NCBI GenBank assembly: GCA_945965395.1
Contig: CAMFND010000154.1
Location: 1-57,041 of the forward strand
Direction of reading: 5' to 3'
Source of the DNA: an uncultured Bacteroides sp.
GTDB lineage: Bacteria > Bacteroidota > Bacteroidia > Bacteroidales > Bacteroidaceae
DNA: 57,041 nucleotides
Made by a program: the position numbers and the translations under genes. Of the stretch, positions 32,939 to 42,567 are shown one piece after another. The first letter of the stretch is position 1, and every line of letters starts with the position of its first letter. Under the pieces are notes generated by a model. It did no database searches. It had not been told where the DNA came from and worked only from the letters and a program-made list of their open reading frames with translations.

Positions 32939-35710
32939 ATGTCAGAAAATGATTTTATTACCATAAAAGGTGCCCGGGTAAATAACCTGAAAAACATCGA
33001 CGTACGTATCCCACGCAACAAGCTGGTAGTCATTACCGGACTGTCGGGTTCGGGAAAGTCGTCGCTGGCATTCGATACGCTGTATGCCGAAGGGCAAAGA
33101 CGCTATGTAGAAAGTCTGTCTTCTTACGCCCGCCAGTTTCTCGGACGTATGAGCAAACCGGAATGTGACTTTATCAAGGGAATTCCACCTGCCATCGCCA
33201 TTGAACAGAAAGTAACGAGCCGCAACCCGCGTTCTACCGTGGGTACCTCGACAGAGATTTATGAATACCTGCGCCTGCTTTTTGCACGGGTAGGAAAAAC
33301 GTATTCTCCCGTAAGCGGACAACTGGTGAAGAAGGACAGTGTGGAAGACATCGTGAACTGCATGCTGTCTTACCCAAAAGGCACACGCTATACCGTACTG
33401 ACACCTATCCTTCCCCGTGACGGAAGAAGTGTGGCAGAACAGCTGGACATGGATATGAAGCAGGGCTTTACCCGACTGGAAGTGGACGGCGAGATGGTAC
33501 GCATTGAAGATTATACCTACAATGAGAACGATAAGGTGTATCTGTTAGTAGACCGCATGAGCTGCGATGACAGCAAGGATGCCATCAGCCGACTGACGGA
33601 TTCTGCCGAGACGGCCATGTACGAAGGCGACGGCACGTGTATGCTTCGTTTCTATTTGTCGGATGACACCCGCCTGCATGTATTCAGCACGAAGTTTGAA
33701 GCCGACGGCATCAAGTTTGAAGAACCGAACGACCAGATGTTCTCATTCAACTCTCCGCTGGGAGCCTGCCCTACGTGCGAAGGCTTCGGAAAGATTATCG
33801 GTATCGATGAACACCTGGTGGTGCCCAACCGTGCGCTGAGCGTGTACGATGGTGCCGTGCTTTGCTGGAGAGGCGAGAAAATGGGAGAATGGCTGAATGA
33901 GTTCCTTCGGGAAGCTCCGGCTCATGATTTCCCCATCTTTGCTCCCTATTATGAACTGACACAGGAACAGAAAGATTACCTCTGGCACGGGCCAAGGGAA
34001 AAGGTCTGCATCGACTCTTTCTTCAAGATGCTGGAGGAAAACCAATATAAGATACAGTATCGCGTAATGCTGGCCCGCTACCGGGGAAAAACGACTTGCC
34101 CTACCTGTCACGGAAGCCGACTGAAAAAGGAGGCCAGCTACGTACGAGTGGGTGGAAAGAATATCTCGGAACTGGTAGAAATGCCGATTACCCAATTGCA
34201 GGAGTTTTTCCGTACGCTCACACTGGATGCGCACGACACTCTCGTGGCACAACGCCTACTGAGTGAAATCAAGAACCGTCTGACATTCTTGTCGGATGTG
34301 GGACTGGGTTACTTGACGCTGAACCGGTTGAGCAACTCGCTTTCGGGAGGTGAAAGTCAGCGAATCAACCTAGCTACCTCGTTAGGAAGCAGCCTGGTAG
34401 GGTCATTGTATATTCTTGACGAACCAAGTATCGGTCTGCACAGCCGTGACACTACGCGCCTTATCAAGGTGCTGCGCCAGTTACAGCAATTAGGAAACAC
34501 GGTAGTGGTAGTGGAACACGACGAAGAAATCATCCGTGCAGCCGACTACATCATCGACATCGGTCCGAAAGCCGGACGACTGGGTGGACAAGTGGTATAT
34601 GAGGGCGACATGAAAGACTTACAGAAGGGAAGCGACAGCTATACCGTAAAATACCTGTTAGGAGAAGAGATCATCGACCTGCCAGCCAGCCATCGTCCGT
34701 GGAACAATTACATCGAAATCAAGGGAGCACGCGAGAATAACCTGAAAGGCATCGACGTGCGCTTCCCGCTTAACGTGATGACGGTGGTGACGGGGGTCAG
34801 CGGTTCCGGAAAGAGTACGCTGGTACGCGACATTTTCTACAAGGCTCTGAAGCGGGAATACAGTGAATCGAGTGAACGCCCGGGCGAATTCATCTCATTG
34901 GAAGGAGACATCCGTCAGGTGAACGACATCGAGTTTGTGGACCAGAACCCTATCGGAAAGTCTTCCCGAAGTAATCCGGTGACTTACGTCAAGGCGTATG
35001 ACGAAATCCGCAAACTGTTTGCCGACCAGCCGCTGGCCAAGCAAATGGGATACAGCGCAGGCTATTTCTCGTTCAACACGGAAGGCGGACGTTGCGAAGA
35101 ATGCAAGGGAGAAGGTACGGTAACGGTAGAAATGCAGTTCATGGCCGACCTGGTGTTGGAATGTGAGTCGTGCCACGGCAAGCGCTTCAAAAACGACACG
35201 CTGGAAGTGAAGTTTGAAGGAAAAAACATTTACGACATACTGGAAATGACGGTCAACCAGGCCATCGAGTTCTTTACGGAACACAACCAGAAGAAGATTG
35301 TCAAGAAGTTGCGCCCGCTACAGGATGTGGGACTGGGTTATATCAAGCTGGGACAGTCTTCGTCTACCCTCTCGGGAGGAGAAAACCAGCGCGTGAAACT
35401 GGCGTACTTCCTCAGTATCGAAAAGGCACAACCTACCATCTTCGTATTCGACGAACCGACGACTGGCTTGCACTTCCATGACATCAAGAAACTGCTGGAA
35501 GCTTTCGATGCCCTCATCAGTCGTGGACATACGCTGGTCATCATTGAACACAACATGGATGTCATCAAATGCGCCGACCATGTGATTGACCTCGGTCCGG
35601 AAGGTGGCGACATGGGAGGAAATCTCGTGGCAGCCGGCACACCGGAAGAAGTGGCCAAATGTGCGGCTTCCTATACGGGACAATACCTGGCAGAAAAACT
35701 CAATCAGTAA
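32939..35710 (+). CDS. uvrA: excinuclease ABC subunit A
   Basis: A 923-residue nucleotide-excision-repair protein that, with UvrB, finds bulky DNA lesions. Two ABC ATPase modules are seen: Walker A at 34-41 (GLSGSGKS) and at 619-626 (GVSGSGKS), signature motifs [14 protein letters not shown] and [14 protein letters not shown], and Walker B blocks [12 protein letters not shown] and [12 protein letters not shown]. Zinc sites include [17 protein letters not shown] and the C-terminal finger Cys719/Cys722...Cys742/Cys745. The start at 32939 ([20 protein letters not shown]) is standard for the family. The next gene starts 18 bases after its stop. Confidence 0.96.
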   Translation: MSENDFITIKGARVNNLKNIDVRIPRNKLVVITGLSGSGKSSLAFDTLYAEGQRRYVESLSSYARQFLGRMSKPECDFIKGIPPAIAIEQKVTSRNPRSTVGTSTEIYEYLRLLFARVGKTYSPVSGQLVKKDSVEDIVNCMLSYPKGTRYTVLTPILPRDGRSVAEQLDMDMKQGFTRLEVDGEMVRIEDYTYNENDKVYLLVDRMSCDDSKDAISRLTDSAETAMYEGDGTCMLRFYLSDDTRLHVFSTKFEADGIKFEEPNDQMFSFNSPLGACPTCEGFGKIIGIDEHLVVPNRALSVYDGAVLCWRGEKMGEWLNEFLREAPAHDFPIFAPYYELTQEQKDYLWHGPREKVCIDSFFKMLEENQYKIQYRVMLARYRGKTTCPTCHGSRLKKEASYVRVGGKNISELVEMPITQLQEFFRTLTLDAHDTLVAQRLLSEIKNRLTFLSDVGLGYLTLNRLSNSLSGGESQRINLATSLGSSLVGSLYILDEPSIGLHSRDTTRLIKVLRQLQQLGNTVVVVEHDEEIIRAADYIIDIGPKAGRLGGQVVYEGDMKDLQKGSDSYTVKYLLGEEIIDLPASHRPWNNYIEIKGARENNLKGIDVRFPLNVMTVVTGVSGSGKSTLVRDIFYKALKREYSESSERPGEFISLEGDIRQVNDIEFVDQNPIGKSSRSNPVTYVKAYDEIRKLFADQPLAKQMGYSAGYFSFNTEGGRCEECKGEGTVTVEMQFMADLVLECESCHGKRFKNDTLEVKFEGKNIYDILEMTVNQAIEFFTEHNQKKIVKKLRPLQDVGLGYIKLGQSSSTLSGGENQRVKLAYFLSIEKAQPTIFVFDEPTTGLHFHDIKKLLEAFDALISRGHTLVIIEHNMDVIKCADHVIDLGPEGGDMGGNLVAAGTPEEVAKCAASYTGQYLAEKLNQ

Positions 35711-35727
35711 TCTTAACGAACAGACAC

Positions 35728-37158
35728 ATGACTCAAACTCTTGAAACCCTATACAGCCAGTTCACCGGCCATGCTCCGGAAAGCGTGGAAGCATTGCCGG
35801 GAGCCGGTTCCAACAGAAGCTACTACCGCCTGAAGGGTACTCCAACTCTTATCGGAGTATGCGGTACTTCACGCGAAGAAAACGAGGCCTTCATTTACCT
35901 GTCACGCCATTTTCAGGCACAGCATCTTCCGGTACCGGCGGTGCATGCCGTTTCCAATGACGGACTCTGTTACCTGCAGGATGATTTAGGAACAGATTCC
36001 CTGTTTCAGCTTATCGCACACGGAAGAGAAACCGGAGAGTTTGGCTCAACGGAAAAGGACTTGCTGAAAAAAGTCATCCGGTTACTGCCCCGTATACAGT
36101 TTGAAGGGGCACAAGAACTAGATTTCGGGAAATGCTATCCGGCGGTAGAGTTTAATCACAGAAGCATTCTGTGGGACTTGAACTACTTTAAATACTGTTT
36201 TCTGAAAGCTACGGGAGTGGAATTCAGAGAGGATTTGTTAGAAGACGATTTCGAGGCTCTTTGCCAGACACTGATAGAGAGTATGGAACCCCAACCGGTA
36301 TTCATGTATCGCGACTTCCAGAGCCGTAATATCATGGTGAAGAAGGGAGAGCCTTACCTGATTGATTTCCAGGGAGGACGGAAAGGACCGCTGTATTACG
36401 ACGTGGCTTCTTTCCTCTGGCAAGCCAAGGCCAATTATCCGGACAGCCTGCGCCAGGAACTGATTGACGAGTACCTGGAAGCCCTGCGTCCCTACAAGCT
36501 GATAGAAAAGGACGTGTTCCTGTCCCGTCTGCGTCATGTCGTATTGTTCCGCACACTACAAGTATTAGGAGCTTACGGCTTCCGCGGCTACTTTGAGAAA
36601 AAGGCTCATTTCATTGAGAGCATTCCTTTTGCCATTGAAAATCTGCGCCAGTTATTGCAGGAGGGTTTTCCGGAATATCCTTATCTCTGCGAGGTATTAC
36701 AGCGCATGACAGAACTGAAGCAGTTTGCCGCTGTACGCAACCGCCGCAACCTGACGGTCACGGTGATGAGTTTCTCTTACCGGAAAGGGATTCCGGAAGA
36801 TGAAAGCGGAAATGGTGGAGGATACGTGTTTGACTGCCGCGCCGTACACAACCCCGGACGCTACGAACAGTACAAATCGCTTACAGGACTGGACGCACCG
36901 GTCATCGAATTTTTAGAGAAGGACGGAGAGATTACAGAGTTCCTTCGTCATACCGACGCTCTGGTGGATGCCCACGTGCAGCGCTTCCTGGAACGTGGAT
37001 TCTCGCACCTGATGATTTGCTTCGGATGCACCGGAGGACAGCACCGCTCCGTGTACTCTGCTCAGCACACAGCAATGCACTTGCATGAAAAATTTAAAAT
37101 CAATGTACACCTGATTCATCGGGAACAACAAATAGACCAATTACTGAAAGCCAAATGA
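35728..37158 (+). CDS. amgK: AmgK-like sugar kinase fused to a RapZ C-terminal domain
   Basis: A 476-residue cytosolic fusion. Residues 1-335 are an APH-fold kinase like AmgK, which phosphorylates MurNAc (or GlcNAc) at the anomeric position: ALPGAGSNRSYYRL, the catalytic loop YRDFQSRN with Asp196 and Asn201, and the metal site LIDFQGG with Asp213. Residues 342-476 are a RapZ C-terminal domain with MSFSYRKGIP, VFDCRAVHNPG and the signature CFGCTGGQHRSV (432-442), the part that in E. coli RapZ binds glucosamine-6-phosphate. The stop overlaps the MurU-like start (ATGA). With that neighbour it gives the anomeric MurNAc recycling route; the RapZ part may sense amino-sugar levels. Confidence 0.85.
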   Translation: MTQTLETLYSQFTGHAPESVEALPGAGSNRSYYRLKGTPTLIGVCGTSREENEAFIYLSRHFQAQHLPVPAVHAVSNDGLCYLQDDLGTDSLFQLIAHGRETGEFGSTEKDLLKKVIRLLPRIQFEGAQELDFGKCYPAVEFNHRSILWDLNYFKYCFLKATGVEFREDLLEDDFEALCQTLIESMEPQPVFMYRDFQSRNIMVKKGEPYLIDFQGGRKGPLYYDVASFLWQAKANYPDSLRQELIDEYLEALRPYKLIEKDVFLSRLRHVVLFRTLQVLGAYGFRGYFEKKAHFIESIPFAIENLRQLLQEGFPEYPYLCEVLQRMTELKQFAAVRNRRNLTVTVMSFSYRKGIPEDESGNGGGYVFDCRAVHNPGRYEQYKSLTGLDAPVIEFLEKDGEITEFLRHTDALVDAHVQRFLERGFSHLMICFGCTGGQHRSVYSAQHTAMHLHEKFKINVHLIHREQQIDQLLKAK

Positions 37159-37892
37159 AAGCCATGATATTTGCTGCCGGACTGGGTACCCGGCTCAAAC
37201 CGCTGACCGACCACATGCCCAAGGCCTTAGTCCCGGTGGCCGGACGTCCCATGCTGGAACATGTGATTCTCAAACTGAAAGAAGCGGGATTTACCGAACT
37301 GGTCATCAACATTCACCATTTCGGGGAACAGATTATCGATTTTCTGAAAGCTAACCAGAATTTTGGACTGACCATTCATATCAGCGATGAACGTGACATG
37401 TTGCTGGACACAGGGGGCGGTATCAAAAAAGCGGCAACTTTCTTTACTGGCACGGAACCGTTCTTGGTACACAATGTGGACATCTTGTCGAATGCCGATC
37501 TGAAAGAGGTCTATGATTTTCATCGGAAAAGTCAGAATCTGGCTACACTGCTGGTCAGCCCGCGCAAGACCTCGCGCTACCTATTGTTCGATATGGGCAA
37601 CCGCCTGCAGGGCTGGATTCATAAAGACACGTTGCAAACCAAGCCGGAAGGTTTTGTGTACGAACCGGGCCAATACCGCGAATATGCGTTCAGCGGCATC
37701 CATGTAATTTCACCGGAACTGTTTTGCTACATGGAAGGAGAGACATGGAACGGTAAATTTCCCATCATGGATTTTTATCTGCACACCTGCCGGCAACTCC
37801 AGCTCGGAGGATGCATCAAAGAAGACTTGCAACTGATTGACATCGGCAAACCGGACACGCTGGCCCGGGCCGAAGAATTCCTGAAAGATTAA
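37155..37892 (+). CDS. murU: MurNAc-1-phosphate uridylyltransferase (MurU-like)
   Basis: A 245-residue nucleotidyltransferase. The N-terminal signature AAGLGTRLKPLTDHMPKALVPVAG (7-30) is the nucleotide-binding loop of sugar-1-phosphate NTP transferases, followed by HNVDILSNADL, a metal site, and a GG loop at DTGGGIKK. Directly after an AmgK-type kinase, with a four-base overlap, it is most likely MurU, making UDP-MurNAc from UTP and MurNAc-1-phosphate and so bypassing de novo synthesis. A mannose- or glucose-1-phosphate enzyme would look alike; the assignment rests on context. Its TAA shares the bases TTAA with the stop of convergent lptD. Confidence 0.82.
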   Translation: MKAMIFAAGLGTRLKPLTDHMPKALVPVAGRPMLEHVILKLKEAGFTELVINIHHFGEQIIDFLKANQNFGLTIHISDERDMLLDTGGGIKKAATFFTGTEPFLVHNVDILSNADLKEVYDFHRKSQNLATLLVSPRKTSRYLLFDMGNRLQGWIHKDTLQTKPEGFVYEPGQYREYAFSGIHVISPELFCYMEGETWNGKFPIMDFYLHTCRQLQLGGCIKEDLQLIDIGKPDTLARAEEFLKD

Positions 37893-40630
37893 TACCAGGT
37901 AACTGCACTACCCGTATTGCTTCGCTGATCCCACTTCAGGGCATCGGTCAACATACTGGAGTTGGCACGGATAGAAAAATTATAAGACGTAAACGGACCG
38001 AACACCAATCCGCAACTCATATTAAAGCAGTGCAAGTCACGGGTAATGTTCAAGGTTGTCATAGACATCTCCTTAGAGGTAAAGTCATATCCGGTAGAAT
38101 AGGTCATATTCCAACGGCTACCAATCTTGAAGTTACCCGACACGTTCAATGAATGCGTCAATGAATACGGATAACGCATGGTCTTGATGTTAATGTCCTT
38201 CGAACGGTCCTCACGAATACTGTAGCTATAGCTCAAGCTGACACTCCAAGGCAATTTGAAAGCCAGGTAACCGTCTGAATCGACAGAAGCTTTCTCCGTC
38301 TTTCGCATGTTGGAGTTATTATTCTGTTCTTCCGTTTCTTCCTCTGTCTCCTCGTCTTCATTTTCTTCCTTACCTTTATTGTCCTTGTTCTTTTCATCCT
38401 CTTCTTTCTTACCGAAAAGTTTCTTGAAGGTATCGTTATTCAAGGTATAAGAGAATGAACCACTGTATCCCTGGAAACGTCCGAAACGTCCGTAAGACCA
38501 TTCTGTGCGGTCGCCCACCACTACATTACCATTCTCATCGAACTGGTATGCATACGTAGCGAATGAGGCATTCATATTAAACGTATAGCTCTTGGTCAGC
38601 TTCAAACGAAGGTTCATGCTCAAGTCACTCCACTTTTTATTGGCTACGTCGTAAGAAAGAGAAGCCCCCAACTGGTCAATCAAGCTGATTTTCTTGTAGC
38701 CGGTAGTATCTTTGTCCGACTTCATCTTCATCTCAATGTTGTTATCAATTGAGAAGCTGATGTTCTGTGACATATTCTTTCCCGGATAGCCGTATACAGC
38801 TCCTTCATAAGGAGAATACTCTACGGTACGCACCTCACCGTCTTCATCCGTATAAGTATAAGTGTCGTAATAGCCGTAACGTGATTTTCCAAAGTCCGGT
38901 GTATAGGTATAGCTGACGGTCGGTGTAAAGACGTGACGAATCTGAAGCTCCTTGCTCTTCATGAACAAAGGCTTGTACATACCATACAACTTGGTATTCA
39001 TCTGTAAAGACAAGTTGTAATCATACAAACGGTTGAAGCCGTTGATGGTATCTCGCTTCACATGATCACGCGAGGTAGGACTCGCATCATAGCTCTGCTT
39101 TACTTTCCGCAAATACCAGCGTTCCGTGTAATTGAACGAAGGAACGATGTTGATATACTTGAACAAGTTGAAAGTTGCCGAAACCGGAATCTTGTGCTGC
39201 ATACCGTTCTCCCACTGTGTCAAAGGTGTCTTAAACAACAGATTATCCTTTGTACTGATGGAGTTGGTAATACTTCCGGTGTACTGCAATGAAATCTTTT
39301 CGTACCAGCGCTCATCTCCTGCCGATTTTTTACGCTTGAACGGATAAATACGGTTCAATGAGATATTTACGTCCGGAAGCGTCATGCTCAAAGAAGAGTC
39401 ACGCGTGTTCTGCGTGATATTGAATGCTCCAGAGATGTTCAATCCGATTTCCGGAAAGTTACGTGAGTAGCTCACACTGGAAGCCTTGGTATTCTGAGAA
39501 TACTGCTGCGGGTTGTACAAGCTGCTCAAGCTGGAACGGTCATAACTACTGGTGGCAAAGTTCACACTGGCCGAGAACGAACTGTTCGGATTGGCCTTGG
39601 CATCCTGTCGGTGACTCCACTGAATACGGAAGTCTTTCGACACAGAATAGTCGGGCATATTCTTCTCACCCGTTTTTGTCACCAGATAGCTGGCATTGAA
39701 CGAGCCACTGAATTTATAACGCTTGTTATAGTTAGATGCAGCCGATAATCCCCAAGAACCCTTCGTAAAGATTTCTCCCAATACTTTCAGGTCCATCTGG
39801 TCGCTGATGGCAAAATAATACCCACCGTCGCGCAGATAGAAGCCACGATTCATTTCATCACCATACGTCGGCATAATGAAACCGGAAGAATAACTGCTAT
39901 TAAACGGGAAGAAACCAAAAGGTACGGCAATAGGCAGAGGCACATCCTCTACCACCAGCTGTGCAGGTCCGAATACCACGTTTTTCTTCGGACGTACCTT
40001 TGCCATGGACATCTTCAGATAGAAGTGCGGATGGTCATGATTGTCACAGGTAGTATACATCCCTTCACCCATGCAAATCTCATCATTTGCACCTTTCTTA
40101 GCTTTTTTACTGGTGACATATCCTTCACCCTGCTGTGTGACAATGTTATTGATGAAACCTTTTTTAGTCTTAAAATTATAACGCATGATTTTAGACTCAT
40201 ACGGAGTTTCTCCATCCTTGAAAATCGGCGTACCCGTTTCCACTCCTGCCGTATCGGTCACTCCCGTGGCATAGACGGTACTGCTGTCCATATTCATCGT
40301 AATCACCGCAGAGGTCAGCTCAATGTTCTGGTAATTCACTTTACCTTCTCCATAAAGATGTGCATAACCCTCTTTCGTAAAGACAATCGAATCGCTTGCC
40401 TCATAAATGACCGGCGCATCCAGCGGTTCTTTTTTCTTTGTGGTATCTGCGGCCAGCGAATCCATACCCAGCGAATCCAGCGCCAGCGAGTCCCGATGAA
40501 GGGAATCGGTCTTCTCTCCTCCCCGCATACGTTTTCCTCTCACACGCTGTGCTTCGGCATAGAATGAGCAGAAAAAGCCAAAAACAAACAGAGATAGCAG
40601 TAAATATGTAGTTCTTCTAAATGATGTCAT
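37889..40630 (-). CDS. lptD: LPS assembly outer-membrane protein LptD
   Basis: A 913-residue outer-membrane protein of the Bacteroidetes LptD type, which inserts lipopolysaccharide into the outer leaflet. After the signal peptide (to about residue 27) and a linker rich in DSL repeats, an OstA-like domain (about 55-215) contains APVIYEASDSIVF, YGEGKVNYQNIEL and ICMGEGMYTTCDNHDHPHFYLK, and then the barrel begins with VPLPIAVPFGFFPF. A lysine/glutamate-rich stretch of some 40 residues (about 738-777) sits in one barrel loop. The start at 40630 begins the signal peptide. It ends head-on against murU with no terminator between. Confidence 0.88.
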   Translation of the reverse strand: MTSFRRTTYLLLSLFVFGFFCSFYAEAQRVRGKRMRGGEKTDSLHRDSLALDSLGMDSLAADTTKKKEPLDAPVIYEASDSIVFTKEGYAHLYGEGKVNYQNIELTSAVITMNMDSSTVYATGVTDTAGVETGTPIFKDGETPYESKIMRYNFKTKKGFINNIVTQQGEGYVTSKKAKKGANDEICMGEGMYTTCDNHDHPHFYLKMSMAKVRPKKNVVFGPAQLVVEDVPLPIAVPFGFFPFNSSYSSGFIMPTYGDEMNRGFYLRDGGYYFAISDQMDLKVLGEIFTKGSWGLSAASNYNKRYKFSGSFNASYLVTKTGEKNMPDYSVSKDFRIQWSHRQDAKANPNSSFSASVNFATSSYDRSSLSSLYNPQQYSQNTKASSVSYSRNFPEIGLNISGAFNITQNTRDSSLSMTLPDVNISLNRIYPFKRKKSAGDERWYEKISLQYTGSITNSISTKDNLLFKTPLTQWENGMQHKIPVSATFNLFKYINIVPSFNYTERWYLRKVKQSYDASPTSRDHVKRDTINGFNRLYDYNLSLQMNTKLYGMYKPLFMKSKELQIRHVFTPTVSYTYTPDFGKSRYGYYDTYTYTDEDGEVRTVEYSPYEGAVYGYPGKNMSQNISFSIDNNIEMKMKSDKDTTGYKKISLIDQLGASLSYDVANKKWSDLSMNLRLKLTKSYTFNMNASFATYAYQFDENGNVVVGDRTEWSYGRFGRFQGYSGSFSYTLNNDTFKKLFGKKEEDEKNKDNKGKEENEDEETEEETEEQNNNSNMRKTEKASVDSDGYLAFKLPWSVSLSYSYSIREDRSKDINIKTMRYPYSLTHSLNVSGNFKIGSRWNMTYSTGYDFTSKEMSMTTLNITRDLHCFNMSCGLVFGPFTSYNFSIRANSSMLTDALKWDQRSNTGSAVTWY

Positions 40631-40657
40631 CACCGTCTTTTTACGCAATATGCGGTG

Positions 40658-40665
40658 CAAAAGTA
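40658..40665 (-). promoter_or_regulatory. -7 box of lptD
   Basis: The minus strand reads TACTTTTG, a perfect TAnnTTTG, 28 bases before the lptD ATG. A TTTG further up is too close to be its -33. Confidence 0.55.
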
Positions 40666-40719
40666 AGCATTATCCGACAAATAAACGTCAACGCTTTCCT
40701 TTTTAATGTATTTTTAGTT

Positions 40720-41256
40720 CTACAAAAAGAGTTTACACCAGGCATCAAAACGTGCCAGCCCCTCTTCCCCATGCTTTTCAATACTCTTTCGGGCCTTCTC
40801 CACGCTCTTTTCCTTATCCAATTTAGTCTTTGAATAAAACTTATCGGCAAAGCAGATAATCTGCTCTTCCAGGCTGACTGGAATCATTTCACGGTGAGGC
40901 ACCGGAAGGTCACGTTCCATAATCGCCTTGAGGGAAAGTCCGGCACCTGTATGACGCTCACACACCAGTGCATGACGCGGATAACCCTCACGAGCCACCA
41001 ACTCCGAACCTAAATACCCATGACAGATATAGGGATATTTGCCAAAGCAGAAAATGCCATCTGCATCCGTCATAAAAATACCAATGTCATGAAGCATGGC
41101 CGCCTCTTCTATAAAAGTCAAGTCCAGATTCAGTTCCGGATGCTTACGTGCCATATCCAAGGCCTTGTCCGCAACTGAACGGCTGTGTACCAGCAATATA
41201 TGTTTTAACTCATTATCTTCCGGATAATATTTGTCAATCAATGCAAGTGAATTCAT
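40720..41256 (-). CDS. HD-domain phosphohydrolase
   Basis: A 178-residue cytosolic protein with the HD metal-binding set: His24 (ILLVHSRSVADKAL), His56-Asp57 (AAMLHDIGIF) and Asp138 (IICFADKFYS). An extra His block (CERHTGAGLS) matches the HDIG type. HD proteins hydrolyse phosphate esters, often of nucleotides. It is one of several small stand-alone forms in Bacteroides with no proven substrate. Its promoter is interlocked with that of divergent namZ. Gene order places it between lptD and namZ, so an envelope-linked role is possible but unproven. Confidence 0.82.
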   Translation of the reverse strand: MNSLALIDKYYPEDNELKHILLVHSRSVADKALDMARKHPELNLDLTFIEEAAMLHDIGIFMTDADGIFCFGKYPYICHGYLGSELVAREGYPRHALVCERHTGAGLSLKAIMERDLPVPHREMIPVSLEEQIICFADKFYSKTKLDKEKSVEKARKSIEKHGEEGLARFDAWCKLFL

Positions 41257-41269
41257 AAATAAATGTGGC

Positions 41270-41277
41270 TATATTTG
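41270..41277 (+). promoter_or_regulatory. -7 box of namZ
   Basis: TATATTTG, a perfect TAnnTTTG, 30 bases before the namZ ATG. Confidence 0.55.
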
Positions 41278-41289
41278 TAAAAAGTATCA

Positions 41290-41297
41290 CAAATCTA
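41290..41297 (-). promoter_or_regulatory. -7 box of the HD gene
   Basis: The minus strand reads TAGATTTG, a perfect TAnnTTTG, 33 bases before the HD start. Both predicted transcripts would start near 41284, back to back, so the two promoters overlap fully. Confidence 0.5.
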
Positions 41298-41307
41298 CAA
41301 AAATTCC

Positions 41308-42495
41308 ATGAGTTACACGAAAAGAATCTTTTTGAAATACATTTTGGGTGCATGTATAAGCTGTTTTATGGCTCTGCAAGGACATGCCACCGTACGCAAC
41401 GGAGCTGACCAACTGGAAAAACTGCTTCCCTTGCTTGAAGGAAAACAGGTTTCTCTGGTGGTAAACCATACTTCTCTTTGTGGGAAAACCCACTTGCTGG
41501 ACACCCTGGCCAGTCAAGTAAAAATCGTACGGGTATTTGCTCCTGAACATGGATTTCGAGGGGATGCAGATGCCGGAGAATACATTCAAAACGGAAAAGA
41601 TACCCGCACGGGAGTGCCCATCCTTTCACTTTATGGAAAAAACAAGAAACCACTACCGTCACAACTGACAAGCACGGATGTGGTAGTATTCGACATACAG
41701 GACGTAGGTGCCCGCTTCTATACTTACATCAGTACGCTTTATTACGTGATGCAGGCTTGTGCCGAGAACCAGAAAGAACTGATTGTGCTGGACCGCCCCA
41801 ATCCTTGTGACTACGTGGACGGTCCGGTACGAGAAAAGGCATACAAAAGTTTTGTGGGCATGCTTCCCATCCCCCTGCTTCATGGATGTACCTTAGGCGA
41901 AATGGCCGAAATGATTAATGGAGAAGGCTGGTTAGGTAAAGGTCTGCAATGTCGTTTGCAAGTAATTCGAGTGGAAGGATGGAAACACGGACAGCCTTAC
42001 TCGCTTCCGGTAAAACCTTCTCCCAATTTGCCAAACGATCTTTCCATTGCGCTCTACCCCTCACTCTGTCCTTTTGAAGGAACTTCCGTAAGCATCGGTA
42101 GAGGAACCACTTATCCTTTCCAAGTCATCGGTTCTCCGGCGCTAAAGGACTTTTTCCAGTTTCAGTTTACCCCACGCTCTTTAAAAGGGTTCGACAAGCA
42201 TCCGCTTAATCAGAATCAGGCCTGCTTCGGCCTTGACCTGCGTACAGAGAAAGAGCTGCCTCAAGGCTTTTCCCTAAAATACCTCCTGCAGTTTTATCAG
42301 CTCTATCAGAAGCAATATCCGGATGCCGAAAAGCGTTTCTTCAGCCGCTCCCAATGGTTTGACCTGCTAATGGGTACCTCACAGGTACGCAAGGATATAC
42401 TTCAGGGAAAAACGGAATCCGAAATACGCCAGGCATGGGAGAAAGACTTACAAGCTTACCGTTCCTTACGTGAAAAATATTTATTGTATGAATAA
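41308..42495 (+). CDS. namZ: exo-beta-N-acetylmuramidase NamZ (DUF1343)
   Basis: A 395-residue exported enzyme of the DUF1343/GH171 family, whose characterised members release MurNAc from the non-reducing end of peptidoglycan fragments. The signal segment (1-28) is followed by VSLVVNHTSL, the family hallmark EHGFRGDADAGEY (80-92), VPILSLYGKNKKP, VFDIQDVGARFYTYISTLYYVM and the segment LDRPNPCDYVDGP, then LPNDLSIALYPSLCPFEGT. All conserved blocks are present. With the kinase and nucleotidyltransferase at 35728-37892 it supplies the first step of MurNAc salvage; the amidase at 1783 could feed it. Confidence 0.88.
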   Translation: MSYTKRIFLKYILGACISCFMALQGHATVRNGADQLEKLLPLLEGKQVSLVVNHTSLCGKTHLLDTLASQVKIVRVFAPEHGFRGDADAGEYIQNGKDTRTGVPILSLYGKNKKPLPSQLTSTDVVVFDIQDVGARFYTYISTLYYVMQACAENQKELIVLDRPNPCDYVDGPVREKAYKSFVGMLPIPLLHGCTLGEMAEMINGEGWLGKGLQCRLQVIRVEGWKHGQPYSLPVKPSPNLPNDLSIALYPSLCPFEGTSVSIGRGTTYPFQVIGSPALKDFFQFQFTPRSLKGFDKHPLNQNQACFGLDLRTEKELPQGFSLKYLLQFYQLYQKQYPDAEKRFFSRSQWFDLLMGTSQVRKDILQGKTESEIRQAWEKDLQAYRSLREKYLLYE

Positions 42496-42500
42496 AAAAC

Positions 42501-42545
42501 AAGCGGACAGCAGGTTGCTTCTTTCAAGCCTCTTGCTGTCCGCTT
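42501..42545. terminator. hairpin between namZ and ffh
   Basis: A perfect 12-bp stem (AAGCGGACAGCA 42501-42512 with TGCTGTCCGCTT 42534-42545), loop of 21, preceded by A6. The A-run makes it a good terminator for ffh on the minus strand and a weaker one for namZ. Confidence 0.75.
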
Positions 42546-42567
42546 CTTACTATCTTAATCTGCGCGA

